A stretch of DNA of 64,000 nucleotides from Bryobacterales bacterium (GTDB lineage Bacteria; Acidobacteriota; Terriglobia; Bryobacterales; Bryobacteraceae). The position numbers and the translations under genes are program-made. The notes under the pieces are model-generated. The model saw nothing but the letters and a program-made list of their open reading frames with translations, made no database searches and had not been told where the DNA came from. The DNA lies in contig JADLDI010000060.1 in the NCBI GenBank assembly GCA_020846745.1, positions 1 to 64,000 of the forward strand, in the 5' to 3' direction. Below, in pieces: positions 26,156 through 34,107 of this stretch. The number at the start of each line of letters is the position of its first letter. Within the stretch, counting starts at the first letter, position 1.

Positions 26156-26183
26156 AGGATAACGCTTTTCTGTTGGAAGGCAA
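26156..26183 (-). promoter_or_regulatory. Sigma-70-type promoter of the histone-like gene
   Basis: On the minus strand a TTGCCT -35 (26183-26178) and TATCCT -10 (26161-26156) are separated by 16 bp, with the -10 about 37 bp before the start codon at 26119. The region is locally AT-rich. Confidence 0.55.
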
Positions 26184-26243
26184 GCGCTTAAAGTGTAATT
26201 CTATAAAACAAAATGACCCAGAAATGAAAGTTGGGGTATCGAA

Positions 26244-28028
26244 CTAGTCGGTAGCTCCGCGTCCACGGACGGCAGTGGCGACGTAGGCAGTCCGAACGGT
26301 GCGTTTGGGCGCGGCGGGCCGGGTGGCGCGCTGAACAGGTTTAGCGGCCTGACGTGCCCGCGCGGCGGGCGCGGGAGCAGCGGACTTATGCGCCACGGCG
26401 GCGTTCGGGGAAGCGGGACGCCGGGCGGTCTGCACGGTGGACGGACGGCGCACAGGCTGCCGCGATGCCGAACGCCCGCGGACGGTGGAACGCGCCATCA
26501 TGGACGCGGGGCGGATATCAGGACCGGGGTAAGAGACCGGGATCATGACAAAATCGCCGGCCTGCGGCTCGAATGCTTCCGAGCCATTCGCTTCGGCGAT
26601 GGTCTTTTCGGGGATACGGTATTGGCGGGCGATAGACGCGACCGTTTCGTTGCCGCTCACACGATGGACACGCCACGCGGCGCGGCGCGCGGAGGGGACC
26701 TGTTCCAGGGAGGCGACAAGAGTTCGCCCGATGCCCTTGGCCACATGCACCTCATAACCGGCTGGAGCCATCATGCGGAGCAGGGCGGGGTTCATCTCGC
26801 GAACTTCCTGCAAGGGACGTTGGGTAAGGTCCGCGATGAGCGCGAGGTGGGTGGGCGCAGTCATCTTGACGGTGTCGTACTCGAGCGGGGAATCGAATTC
26901 AAAATTGGCCAAGCCGTAGTCTTTGGCGTTTTTGGCCATGATGGTCATGGCGAGGATGATGGGCAGGTAATTGGAAGTTTCACGCGGGAGGACGTTGCGG
27001 CTATACAGTTCCCAGAAGTCGGCGTAACCGGTGCGCTGGATGGCGCGCTCGACGGTGACGGGGCCGCAATTGTAGGCGGCGACGGCCAGGTACCAATCGC
27101 CGAACTCGGTATAGAGGTCGCGCAGGTGGCGTGCGGCGGCGCGGGTGGCCTTTTCCGGATCGAGCCGGTCGTCAGTGAACTGGGACTGCATGAGGCCGTA
27201 CTCACGGCCGCGTGATTGCATGAACTGCCACATGCCCGTAGCGCTGGCGATAGAGACCGCGCGCGGCAGGAAGGCGGATTCAGCCTGGGCGAGGAAAATA
27301 AGTTCCTGGGGCAGCCCTTCTTCGTCGAGGATGCGGCGGATCATGGGGGCATAGCGGCCGCTGCGCTTGAGGCCGCTTTCGAGGACCAGGCGGCCGCGGG
27401 GCGAACTGAAATAGTTGATGAACTGAAGGACGGGGTCCGCCATTTCGAGCGGCAACTGCGAGGCGGTGCTCTGCAACTGCTCGGTCACCTTACCCTTGAG
27501 GCCGGGCTCGATGGGGAAGGTCATCGAAGCGATGTCGTCGATGGGAGAGCGGTCAAAGACGGGGGTCGGTTCGGATGAGAGGCTGGCGGCGTCCACTTCG
27601 AGGCGGTAGATCTCTTCAACGAGCTTTTGGCACTCGGCTTCGAGCGCGGCGCGGCCGGGAAGAGATTCGGGGGCAGAGGCGAGCAGTTGGACAGCGCGAT
27701 CGAATTCGGTACGGGCGGAGTCGGACTGGCCTTTATTCAGCAGTTCAGAGCCGCGTTTCAGGTGCAGACGGGCGCGGCTGACGCGCATGTCGATTTCGAC
27801 CTTCTCGGGCGTTTGGGCGAACTTCTCAGGGACGGCGTGTTCCTTGGAGACCAGATGGTTTTCGAGCAGGGTTTGCTCTTCGATCGCGAACGTTTGAACC
27901 AGAGGTTTGGTGGCGGGGGGGACAAAGACTCGGACGTTGCGGGGCTTAGCAGGCGCGGCGAGTGGAACACCGATCAGGAGGGCGGGCAGAATATAGAGAG
28001 TACAATTGCAAATCTGCTGTATTTTCAT
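26244..28028 (-). CDS. MltD-like lytic transglycosylase with LysM domain
   Basis: A 594-aa exported murein hydrolase. After a signal peptide and a helical region comes the SLT domain, with the catalytic glutamate in FLAQAESAFLP near residues 246-256, SATGMWQFM near 263-271 and VAAYNCGP near 318-325. A LysM peptidoglycan-binding unit follows at about 455-500 (VHRVSGNETVASIARQYRIP), then a basic Arg/Ala/Pro tail of about 80 residues. It cleaves the glycan with 1,6-anhydro-MurNAc formation, for wall growth or turnover. Neighbours give no specific hint; it stands as its own unit. Confidence 0.92.
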   Translation of the reverse strand: MKIQQICNCTLYILPALLIGVPLAAPAKPRNVRVFVPPATKPLVQTFAIEEQTLLENHLVSKEHAVPEKFAQTPEKVEIDMRVSRARLHLKRGSELLNKGQSDSARTEFDRAVQLLASAPESLPGRAALEAECQKLVEEIYRLEVDAASLSSEPTPVFDRSPIDDIASMTFPIEPGLKGKVTEQLQSTASQLPLEMADPVLQFINYFSSPRGRLVLESGLKRSGRYAPMIRRILDEEGLPQELIFLAQAESAFLPRAVSIASATGMWQFMQSRGREYGLMQSQFTDDRLDPEKATRAAARHLRDLYTEFGDWYLAVAAYNCGPVTVERAIQRTGYADFWELYSRNVLPRETSNYLPIILAMTIMAKNAKDYGLANFEFDSPLEYDTVKMTAPTHLALIADLTQRPLQEVREMNPALLRMMAPAGYEVHVAKGIGRTLVASLEQVPSARRAAWRVHRVSGNETVASIARQYRIPEKTIAEANGSEAFEPQAGDFVMIPVSYPGPDIRPASMMARSTVRGRSASRQPVRRPSTVQTARRPASPNAAVAHKSAAPAPAARARQAAKPVQRATRPAAPKRTVRTAYVATAVRGRGATD

Positions 28029-28192
28029 CCTTCTTCCCGGAGTTGTGGTGTCGGTTTACACGAACCATCTGAGAGTACACGACCTTAGGGTGTCAGGTCA
28101 AGTTAAGAATTCTCTCGCTCCGGATTTTGGAATTTTCACGGGGCGGAATTACGGAATCCTGTAGAGGGCGCCAAACCGGTTTTTGCAGGGTG

Positions 28193-29383
28193 TTAGGGGA
28201 GGATTTCGAGGCGGATTTCGACATCAGAGGACGGCGCGGAGGAGGTGGGGGCGGCGGGGGCACGGGAGAGGCGTTTTGGGCGAAGGGCTGTGTCGGCCTG
28301 CAAGGTCTGAAGAGATAGTCCGATACGGAGTATGCCGGGGGAAGACGGGATGGGAAGGGTGACGGATTCACCGGCGAGGGCGTGCAGGATTTCGGTCCGA
28401 TTTTCAGGGAGCGAGGCGATGACGGTACCGGTTTCGGAAGGAGTAATGAAGAGACGAAGCTGGGCGCCGGCATGGAGTTGTGCGGGAGCGGGCGCCCACC
28501 GGTCATCCGGGCCGAGTTGCTCGACGCGATAGCGGAAGTGGCCGGCGGTGGAGAAGGGCGGGGTAGCGGCGCCGGCGGTTTTGGCGGCGGCTGGAGCGGG
28601 AGCGGCTCCGGCTGGGGCAGGAGAAGCAACAGGGGTCATGGAGGAGGAGGACTTGGCGGGAGCAGGAGGAGGCGGTGCGGCGGCAATCATGGGTTGTGGG
28701 CGTTGCGCGGGCTCAGCTTCAGCGACGCGGAAGGACTGGTTCGATTCGGCCGGCAGCGGGGCGGGCACGGAGGAGGTGGCAGCTTCAGGCAATTGGGCCG
28801 AGCGGGACTTTCTTGCGAGTTCCACGGCCGCGGCGAGCGGGTCACGCGGCGCAACCGGAGCAGTTAGAGGCTTTATGGAGCGAGGAGGAGGTTGGGTGCG
28901 CTGGTCCCGATCGGCGGACTGAGTGCTGAATTGCGGCGAGTACGAGGGCGGAGGCGGCACTTCGGTTGCGGCCGGGCGAGTGAGTGCGACGTTGTAATGG
29001 CGTTCCGTCCTGGAGGTTAGGAACAAACCGACGGCAACGGCGAGAGCGGCAGCGAGACTGCCGTAGACGGGTAATCGCCACCATCTGGAGAGGCGAGGGG
29101 GTGAGGGAGGAGCGGTGGAGGCCTGCCGGGGCGCGTGTTCCGCTTCGGCGTTTTCCCGTTCGGCGTTTTCCCCTTCGGCGTTTTCCACTTCGTTAAGGGC
29201 TTCGAGCAATTCACCGCGGAATTCGGCGTCGGCCAGCAGTTCGCGAAGCGCCTCTTCGTCGGCCAGGGCGTCAAACAGCGCCTGGTCGTGCAAGGCGGCT
29301 TCGAAGAGAACCTTGCGTTCGGCTTCCGAGAGCGTTCCGGAGGCATAACCGGCGATGAGTTTGCGGATGTCGGGCGGCGTCAT
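28193..29383 (-). CDS. Membrane protein, putative anti-sigma partner of the upstream ECF sigma factor
   Basis: Start chosen at 29383, where ATG overlaps the sigma stop by ATGA. The 396-aa product begins with a helical domain (TPPDIRKLIAGYASGTLSEA) and has one membrane helix at about residues 115-135 (YGSLAAALAVAVGLFL). A long Pro/Ala-rich linker follows, and then a folded C-terminal beta domain at about 280-370 (FRYRVEQLGPDDRWAPA), resembling DUF4384-type domains. No HxxxCxxC zinc motif is present, so it is an atypical anti-sigma candidate; gene order and topology are the main evidence. Confidence 0.6.
   Translation of the reverse strand: MTPPDIRKLIAGYASGTLSEAERKVLFEAALHDQALFDALADEEALRELLADAEFRGELLEALNEVENAEGENAERENAEAEHAPRQASTAPPSPPRLSRWWRLPVYGSLAAALAVAVGLFLTSRTERHYNVALTRPAATEVPPPPSYSPQFSTQSADRDQRTQPPPRSIKPLTAPVAPRDPLAAAVELARKSRSAQLPEAATSSVPAPLPAESNQSFRVAEAEPAQRPQPMIAAAPPPPAPAKSSSSMTPVASPAPAGAAPAPAAAKTAGAATPPFSTAGHFRYRVEQLGPDDRWAPAPAQLHAGAQLRLFITPSETGTVIASLPENRTEILHALAGESVTLPIPSSPGILRIGLSLQTLQADTALRPKRLSRAPAAPTSSAPSSDVEIRLEILP
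29144..29188. repeat. Three 15-bp tandem repeats inside the putative anti-sigma gene
   Basis: Units TTCGGCGTTTTCCCG, TTCGGCGTTTTCCCC and TTCGGCGTTTTCCAC follow each other without gaps. On the coding strand they give an ENAEGENAERENAEA pattern just before the membrane helix. Copy number could vary without breaking the frame. Confidence 0.8.
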
Positions 29384-29898
29384 ACAACGTACTCCCGTTT
29401 GACACCCAAGAGCTTCATAAGTTGCTGACGGCAGCGATGGTCCCACGTATAAATAGTATTAATACTTTCGACACCCATGGCGACGCGAATCTGGTCGTAG
29501 CTTTCACCCTGCAGTTTACGCCGGAAGAGTTCGCGGCAGTGGCCGTGCATTTGGGCCACGGCGGTGAGGAGGCGGCGGCGAAGTTCTTGCCGTTCGAGGT
29601 TGGCGAGGACGTTTTCGCCGGAGGCGAGGGGAAGGTCGTCAACAGACACGGGATTCAATTCGCCGCGGCGGCCGGCCTTTTTGCGGAAGTCGTTGATTTT
29701 GAAGCGGATGATTTGGAACGCAAGAGGCAGCAATTCGTCGATTACCTGAACGTTGCCGTATTTGGTTTCGAGCAGCAAGAGCACCTCCTGCGCCAGATCT
29801 TCCGCGCAATCCCTTCCTACTCTAGATGTCGCGTAGGCGAGAATCCTTTCGCGGAGAGTGGCGAGAAGCTGTTCGCGAGGACTGGACAAAGCTACCAC
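29380..29898 (-). CDS. ECF-type RNA polymerase sigma-70 factor
   Basis: A 172-aa sigma factor with region 2 in RDCAEDLAQEVLLLLETKYG near residues 29-48 and region 4 helix-turn-helix in GESYDQIRVAMGVESINTIY near 130-149. The start at GTG 29898 overlaps the 3' end of the racemase gene by 7 bp. A later start is possible, since no clear Shine-Dalgarno is seen. Translationally coupled to the membrane protein gene downstream, a typical sigma/anti-sigma layout. The target genes are unknown. Confidence 0.88.
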   Translation of the reverse strand: MVALSSPREQLLATLRERILAYATSRVGRDCAEDLAQEVLLLLETKYGNVQVIDELLPLAFQIIRFKINDFRKKAGRRGELNPVSVDDLPLASGENVLANLERQELRRRLLTAVAQMHGHCRELFRRKLQGESYDQIRVAMGVESINTIYTWDHRCRQQLMKLLGVKREYVV

Positions 29899-31217
29899 TC
29901 AGCGACGGACCCGTCGTCGTGGAAGACGCGGGCCATAGGACGGGTGCCTCCAAACGGATACTTCTTCAAGGCATCCTCGGATAGTTCAAAGCCGAGTCCG
30001 GGCTTGTCGGGAAGGGGGAACCGGCCGTTGACCATGCGCATGGCGGGGAAGCCGAGCCATTCGGCCCAAACCTTTTCTTTCATTTCCGGTTCGACGCCGG
30101 AGCAAATTTCCTGAACGAGGAAGTTGGGCGCGGCCGCGTCGACATGAATGGTGGCGATGCCGCCGATGGGACCTTCGCAGGCGTGCGGCGCGATAGACAC
30201 GCCGGAGACGTCTGCCAGGGCAGCCGCCTTCCAGAGTGCCGTGATACCGCCGACGTGGTTGATGTCACACTGCAGAATGTCGATGACACCGCTTTCGATG
30301 AGTTCGCGGCAGGAATAGGCGGCGACGAGGCGCTCGCCGGTGGCGATAGGTGTGGTGGAGCGTTTGGCGACGCGCGCCATGGCGCGGACGTTTTCGGGCG
30401 GGCAAGGCTCCTCTATAAATAAAAGGTTGAGCGGCTCGACTTCCTTGACGAGGGTGGCGGCGACGGAGGGGCTGGTTTTGGCGTGGAAGTCGACGCCAAT
30501 GTCGAGGTCGGGGCCAAGCCCTTCGCGGATCATCTGCATGCCTTTGACGGCGCGATTGATCTTAGCGTTGGTTTCGATCCACTCGTAATAGCCGGGAATG
30601 CCGGTTTTGAAGCAGGTGATGCCGTTCTTTTTGGCGATTTCGCGGGTTTCGGCGAGGGCTTGGGGCGTGTTGCCGCCACGGAGGTGGTAGTAGCCACGGA
30701 CGCCGCGCGGGTCGACAGGTCCGCCGAGGAGTTTGTAGATGGGCAGGTTGAGGAGTTTGCCGCGGATGTCCCACAGGGCCTGGTCGATGCCGGAGATGGC
30801 AGAGCCCATCACGGGACCGGCACGGTAGAAGCTGTGGACGTACATGCTTTGCCAGTGATGTTCGACCTGCATGGGGTCGGCACCGATCAAGAAGTCGCGA
30901 AAGTCGTTGACGCAGGCCATGACGGCAGCGGCTTTGCCTTCGAGGGTGCCTTCGCCCCAGCCGGCTACGCCCTGGTTGGTTTCGATTTTGACGAATACAT
31001 AAGGACGGTCGGAGTCGGGCGTGAGGGAGACGCCGAAGACCTTGACGTTGGTGATGCGGACTTTCGTGCCGACGGAATCGAAGGCGTCGGCTCCGTCGGG
31101 CCGAGGTCCGCGGGCGGCTTGGGCGAGGGGGGCACAGCCGCAATCGATCGATCGTTTGGTGGCCGCATGGGCGGCGGGGGCGGCCATGAGTCCGGCCATG
31201 AAGTGACGGCGGCGCAT
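29892..31217 (-). CDS. Enolase-superfamily (mandelate racemase/galactonate dehydratase-like) protein with export signal
   Basis: A 441-aa member of the mandelate racemase subgroup, which abstract the alpha-proton of sugar acids with Mg2+. Metal ligands are visible: D in IGVDFHAKT near residues 239-247, E in LFIEEPCPPE near 264-273 and E in PIATGERLVA near 290-299; HVGG and IAPHACEGP follow. The nearest functional type is D-galactonate dehydratase-like, but specificity is not certain. The N-terminus MRRRHFMAGLMAAPAAHAA looks like a twin-arginine-type signal, unusual for a sugar-acid dehydratase. The ECF sigma gene overlaps its end. Confidence 0.88.
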   Translation of the reverse strand: MRRRHFMAGLMAAPAAHAATKRSIDCGCAPLAQAARGPRPDGADAFDSVGTKVRITNVKVFGVSLTPDSDRPYVFVKIETNQGVAGWGEGTLEGKAAAVMACVNDFRDFLIGADPMQVEHHWQSMYVHSFYRAGPVMGSAISGIDQALWDIRGKLLNLPIYKLLGGPVDPRGVRGYYHLRGGNTPQALAETREIAKKNGITCFKTGIPGYYEWIETNAKINRAVKGMQMIREGLGPDLDIGVDFHAKTSPSVAATLVKEVEPLNLLFIEEPCPPENVRAMARVAKRSTTPIATGERLVAAYSCRELIESGVIDILQCDINHVGGITALWKAAALADVSGVSIAPHACEGPIGGIATIHVDAAAPNFLVQEICSGVEPEMKEKVWAEWLGFPAMRMVNGRFPLPDKPGLGFELSEDALKKYPFGGTRPMARVFHDDGSVAEW

Positions 31218-31254
31218 GGTTAGATTCGGCTCCCGTGGATAGATTGGAAGACAG

Positions 31255-31340
31255 CCGCCGATTTACAGACGGCGGGGAGCACGCTGTGGGCAGGGCTCGG
31301 CTTTTGGTGGCGGCATACACCCGCCGATTTACATCGGCGG
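31255..31340. repeat. Two related palindromic hairpins between enolase-superfamily genes
   Basis: Hairpin 1 at 31255-31275 and hairpin 2 at 31321-31340 share the core CCGCCGATTTACA followed by CGGCGG. Hairpin 2 has perfect 8-bp arms (CCGCCGAT/ATCGGCGG) and a TTAC loop. They lie in the 148-bp gap between the two minus-strand genes and resemble a REP-type pair. No T-run follows on either strand. Confidence 0.75.
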
Positions 31341-31365
31341 CTCTGTTGCGGGGTTCGCGTCATGG

Positions 31366-32484
31366 TTAGGCGACCTCCTTGTAACGGTCGAGCGCGGGTT
31401 CGTTCACGATGACGCCGAGGCCGGGCGCGGTGGGGAGGGGGGCGAATCCGTCCTTGATTGTTTCGGGGGTAGAGGAGAGCAGGGCGGCGCGCATTTCGCG
31501 GTCGGCCGGGTCGGCGGGTAGCGGGATTTGCTGGATGAAGAAGTTGGGAAGCGAGGCGGCGAGTTGAAGGGCGGCGGCGGTGGCCAATGGTCCGCCATCG
31601 TGATAGGGGGCAACGGCGATGTAATAGGTTTCGGCGGTGGCGGCGATGCGACGGATTTGGGAGATGCCGTGGAGCGAAAGGTCGGGCCGGAGGATGTCGA
31701 CGGCGTCTTCGCGAAGAAGGTCCTGAAATTCGCCGGGTTCGCGGAGGGTGCGGCCGAAGCCGAGGGGCGTGACGGATTCGGAAGCGACCTTTTTAATGAC
31801 GCCCACGTTGGCAACGCGGGAGGGTTCGTCGAACCAGAGCAGGTGGAAGCGCTCGAGTGCGGCGGCGATGGACTGCGCATCGCCGGGGACCATGGTTCCG
31901 CCGCCGTCGAGGACGAAGTCGGCATCGGAGGAGGCGGCGCGGCGCAGGCGGTCCATGAGGGTGGTCACCTTCTGGACGTAGCTCTTGCCGGCGTTGCGGA
32001 ACTCATTGGAAGGGGCGGGTACGGCGAATGCTTTGAAGCCGGCGGCCTGTGCCTGGTCGAGGGAAGCGGGTCCGGTGAGAGGGGCGAGGCCGCGGACCTT
32101 GAAGCGGGTAGGTCCGCCGAGGACTTGGTAGACGGGCGCCTTGGCGTGCTTACCGAGGATATCGAGTTGGGCCATGTTGATGGCGGCCCGGATGGTGGGC
32201 GCGGCGGCTAACTTTCGCCAAAGGATTTCATAAGCCGTGGCTGGGGAGCCGATGGCGAGCTTACGGGCAAGTTGGTGGTCGGCAGGGGAAACAGGTGCGC
32301 ATTCGCCGTATCCTTTGAGGCCTGAGCGCGTATCGAGGCGAAGGATGGTATAGCGGCGGCCCGACTTCGGTTCACGGAGCGGCCAGAGCTTCAAATCGCT
32401 TATTTCTAAGGGGTCGGCACCGGAGCGGGTCTGAAACGTTATCCCCTGCTGCAAGCGCATCCGTCTGGCTTCGACGAGCGTCAT
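31366..32484 (-). CDS. Divergent enolase-superfamily protein, probably altered metal site
   Basis: A 372-aa relative of the mandelate racemase group with the N-terminal capping domain (LKLWPLREPKSGRRYTILRL) and a barrel. The first ligand position is DFVLDGGGTM near residue 195, the second LLWFDEPSR near 220. Where family members have a G-E motif this protein has LGFGRTLREP, so the third carboxylate appears to be lost. No KxK or H-D dyad is obvious. It may be inactive, use another geometry, or bind rather than turn over its ligand. No signal peptide is seen. Likely duplicated from, or paired with, the downstream enzyme. Confidence 0.8.
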   Translation of the reverse strand: MTLVEARRMRLQQGITFQTRSGADPLEISDLKLWPLREPKSGRRYTILRLDTRSGLKGYGECAPVSPADHQLARKLAIGSPATAYEILWRKLAAAPTIRAAINMAQLDILGKHAKAPVYQVLGGPTRFKVRGLAPLTGPASLDQAQAAGFKAFAVPAPSNEFRNAGKSYVQKVTTLMDRLRRAASSDADFVLDGGGTMVPGDAQSIAAALERFHLLWFDEPSRVANVGVIKKVASESVTPLGFGRTLREPGEFQDLLREDAVDILRPDLSLHGISQIRRIAATAETYYIAVAPYHDGGPLATAAALQLAASLPNFFIQQIPLPADPADREMRAALLSSTPETIKDGFAPLPTAPGLGVIVNEPALDRYKEVA

Positions 32485-32510
32485 GAGCGCAAGTATATAC
32501 TACGCTTGGA

Positions 32511-33437
32511 ATGGTCTATTTCGCTCTCTTACTCGCCGTTTCGGCCGCGGATTTCAATGGCCGCTGGAACCTGGTGGTGGAAAACGACCCCCGCAGCCGC
32601 GTCTGGTGGCTCGACGTGAAAGCAGCCGGCACTCCCAATATCGAAGGCCGGTTTGTAGGGGCGCCGGGCGGATCGATGGATAACATCCCGAAGATCGAGA
32701 TAGAGGGCGATCAACTGCACTGGGTATTCGAGCGCGGGTATGTTGCGGGCAGCAAGGACAAACAGAAGGCGCACTATCGCGCGCGGATCCAGAAGGGGCG
32801 GATGGTGGGGACGATGGAAATTGAAGGCTACCCGCAGATGACGAAAAAGTTTTCGGGCGGGCGGGCTCCGGTGATCAACGAAGTAGACGACGGGAAATGG
32901 AAGCCGGGGAAGCCGGTGGAGTTGTTCAATGGGAAAGATACGTCGGGGTGGGAGTGCAAGGTGCAGGGGCATGGCATCGAGTGGCGGGTGGAAAACGGCG
33001 CGCTAGCGAACAATCCGAAAGCAGCCGACATCACGTCCATCCCGAAGTTCTGGAACTTCAAGTTACACGCCGAGTACCGGTTGAAGCCGCACAGCAACAG
33101 CGGGATCGGGTTGCGCGGACGATACGAAGTGCAGATCTATGATGACTACGGGCAGCCGGTTTCCAAGCACGGCAACGGCGCGCTGTATAGCCGGATTATT
33201 CCGACGGTGAACGCGAGTTTGAAACCCGGCGAGTGGCAGACGTTCGACATTACGCTGATCGGCCGGCAGGTGACGATCGTGCTGAACGGGAAGACGATTA
33301 TCGACCATAAAGAAATCGAAGGCTTCACCGCCATGGCCACCGACGTAGCGGAAGACAAGCCAGGCCCGATCACTTTACAGGGCGATCACGGTCCCGTTGA
33401 GTTCCGCAAGCTGACCGTCACGCCGCTGACGCGTTAA
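32511..33437 (+). CDS. DUF1080 (3-keto-disaccharide hydrolase-type) exported protein
   Basis: The 308-aa protein has a short signal peptide, an N-terminal lipocalin-like beta region (about residues 15-120: FNGRWNLVVEND, YRARIQKGRMVGTMEI) and a DUF1080 concanavalin-like domain from about 140 (PVELFNGKDTSGWECK; WRVENGALANNP; LKPGEWQTFDITL). Some DUF1080 proteins are now known as 3-keto-glucoside or disaccharide hydrolases; activity here is not shown. It starts 26 bp from the divergent enolase-type gene, so they share a promoter region. Confidence 0.88.
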   Translation: MVYFALLLAVSAADFNGRWNLVVENDPRSRVWWLDVKAAGTPNIEGRFVGAPGGSMDNIPKIEIEGDQLHWVFERGYVAGSKDKQKAHYRARIQKGRMVGTMEIEGYPQMTKKFSGGRAPVINEVDDGKWKPGKPVELFNGKDTSGWECKVQGHGIEWRVENGALANNPKAADITSIPKFWNFKLHAEYRLKPHSNSGIGLRGRYEVQIYDDYGQPVSKHGNGALYSRIIPTVNASLKPGEWQTFDITLIGRQVTIVLNGKTIIDHKEIEGFTAMATDVAEDKPGPITLQGDHGPVEFRKLTVTPLTR

Positions 33438-33498
33438 TCTTTTCTCTGCCGGCACTCAGCCCGATAGCGTACCCGCCGAGGAAAGATGTGGTTGTCCG

Positions 33499-34101
33499 CT
33501 ATTTCGCCGGATCCTTCTTGTCGCCCTTTTCCGGCGCGGGTACCGGCGGTTTCACCTCGAGGTCCCACCCTTTCACAATCTGAAGGTTCGGCAATGCCTG
33601 CTTCAGTTTCTGCACTCCTTCGTCGGTCACCTGGGTTTGCCAGACATACAGGTTCTTCAGGTTGGTAAGACCGGTGAGTTGGGACAGCCCGGCATCCGTG
33701 ATCGCGGTGTTGTACAGGTTGAGGTAGGTGAGCTTCTTGAGGCCCTTGAGATTCACCAAACCCTTGTCGGTGACCTTGGTAGCTTCGAGGTGAAGTTGCT
33801 CGAGATCGGCGAGGCCTTTGAGGGCTGCCAGACCGGCGTCGGTGATGGCGGTTTTGCCGAGGTGCAGGTAGGCGACCTTGGACAACTGGGCGATGGGGGC
33901 GATGTCGGCATCTTTGATCGCCTGGCCCTGGAGGTAGAAGCTGACCTCCTTACGGTCGTCGCTTTGGGCCAAGGGACGGACACTCCCACCCGATTTCTCG
34001 ATGGCTGCGACCGCCTTGGATTCCGCATCGTTCCCGGGCTTTGCGGGGGCGGCTGTTTTGGCGTTCTGCATGGCCAGGAGAGAAAATGGGAAGATTCTCA
34101 T
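33499..34101 (-). CDS. Leucine-rich-repeat protein
   Basis: Start chosen at 34101, preceded by GGAGG 12 bp upstream; a longer frame would read through the divergent TPR gene. The 200-aa product has about five tandem LRRs of 23-24 residues, for example VAYLHLGKTAITDAGLAALK, LEQLHLEATKVTDKGLVNLK and LTYLNLYNTAITDAGLSQLT. The N-terminus is only weakly signal-like (RIFPFSLLA) and the tail is Lys/Pro/Asp-rich. LRR proteins of this type mediate protein contacts; the target is unknown. Its start is 7 bp from the divergent TPR gene start. Confidence 0.85.
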   Translation of the reverse strand: MRIFPFSLLAMQNAKTAAPAKPGNDAESKAVAAIEKSGGSVRPLAQSDDRKEVSFYLQGQAIKDADIAPIAQLSKVAYLHLGKTAITDAGLAALKGLADLEQLHLEATKVTDKGLVNLKGLKKLTYLNLYNTAITDAGLSQLTGLTNLKNLYVWQTQVTDEGVQKLKQALPNLQIVKGWDLEVKPPVPAPEKGDKKDPAK

Positions 34102-34107
34102 TGCAGG

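Noticed and set aside
28382..28922. Glycine-rich plus-strand frames opposite the membrane partner of the ECF sigma factor
   Set aside because: Antisense shadows of a Pro/Ala-rich minus-strand gene in GC-rich DNA.
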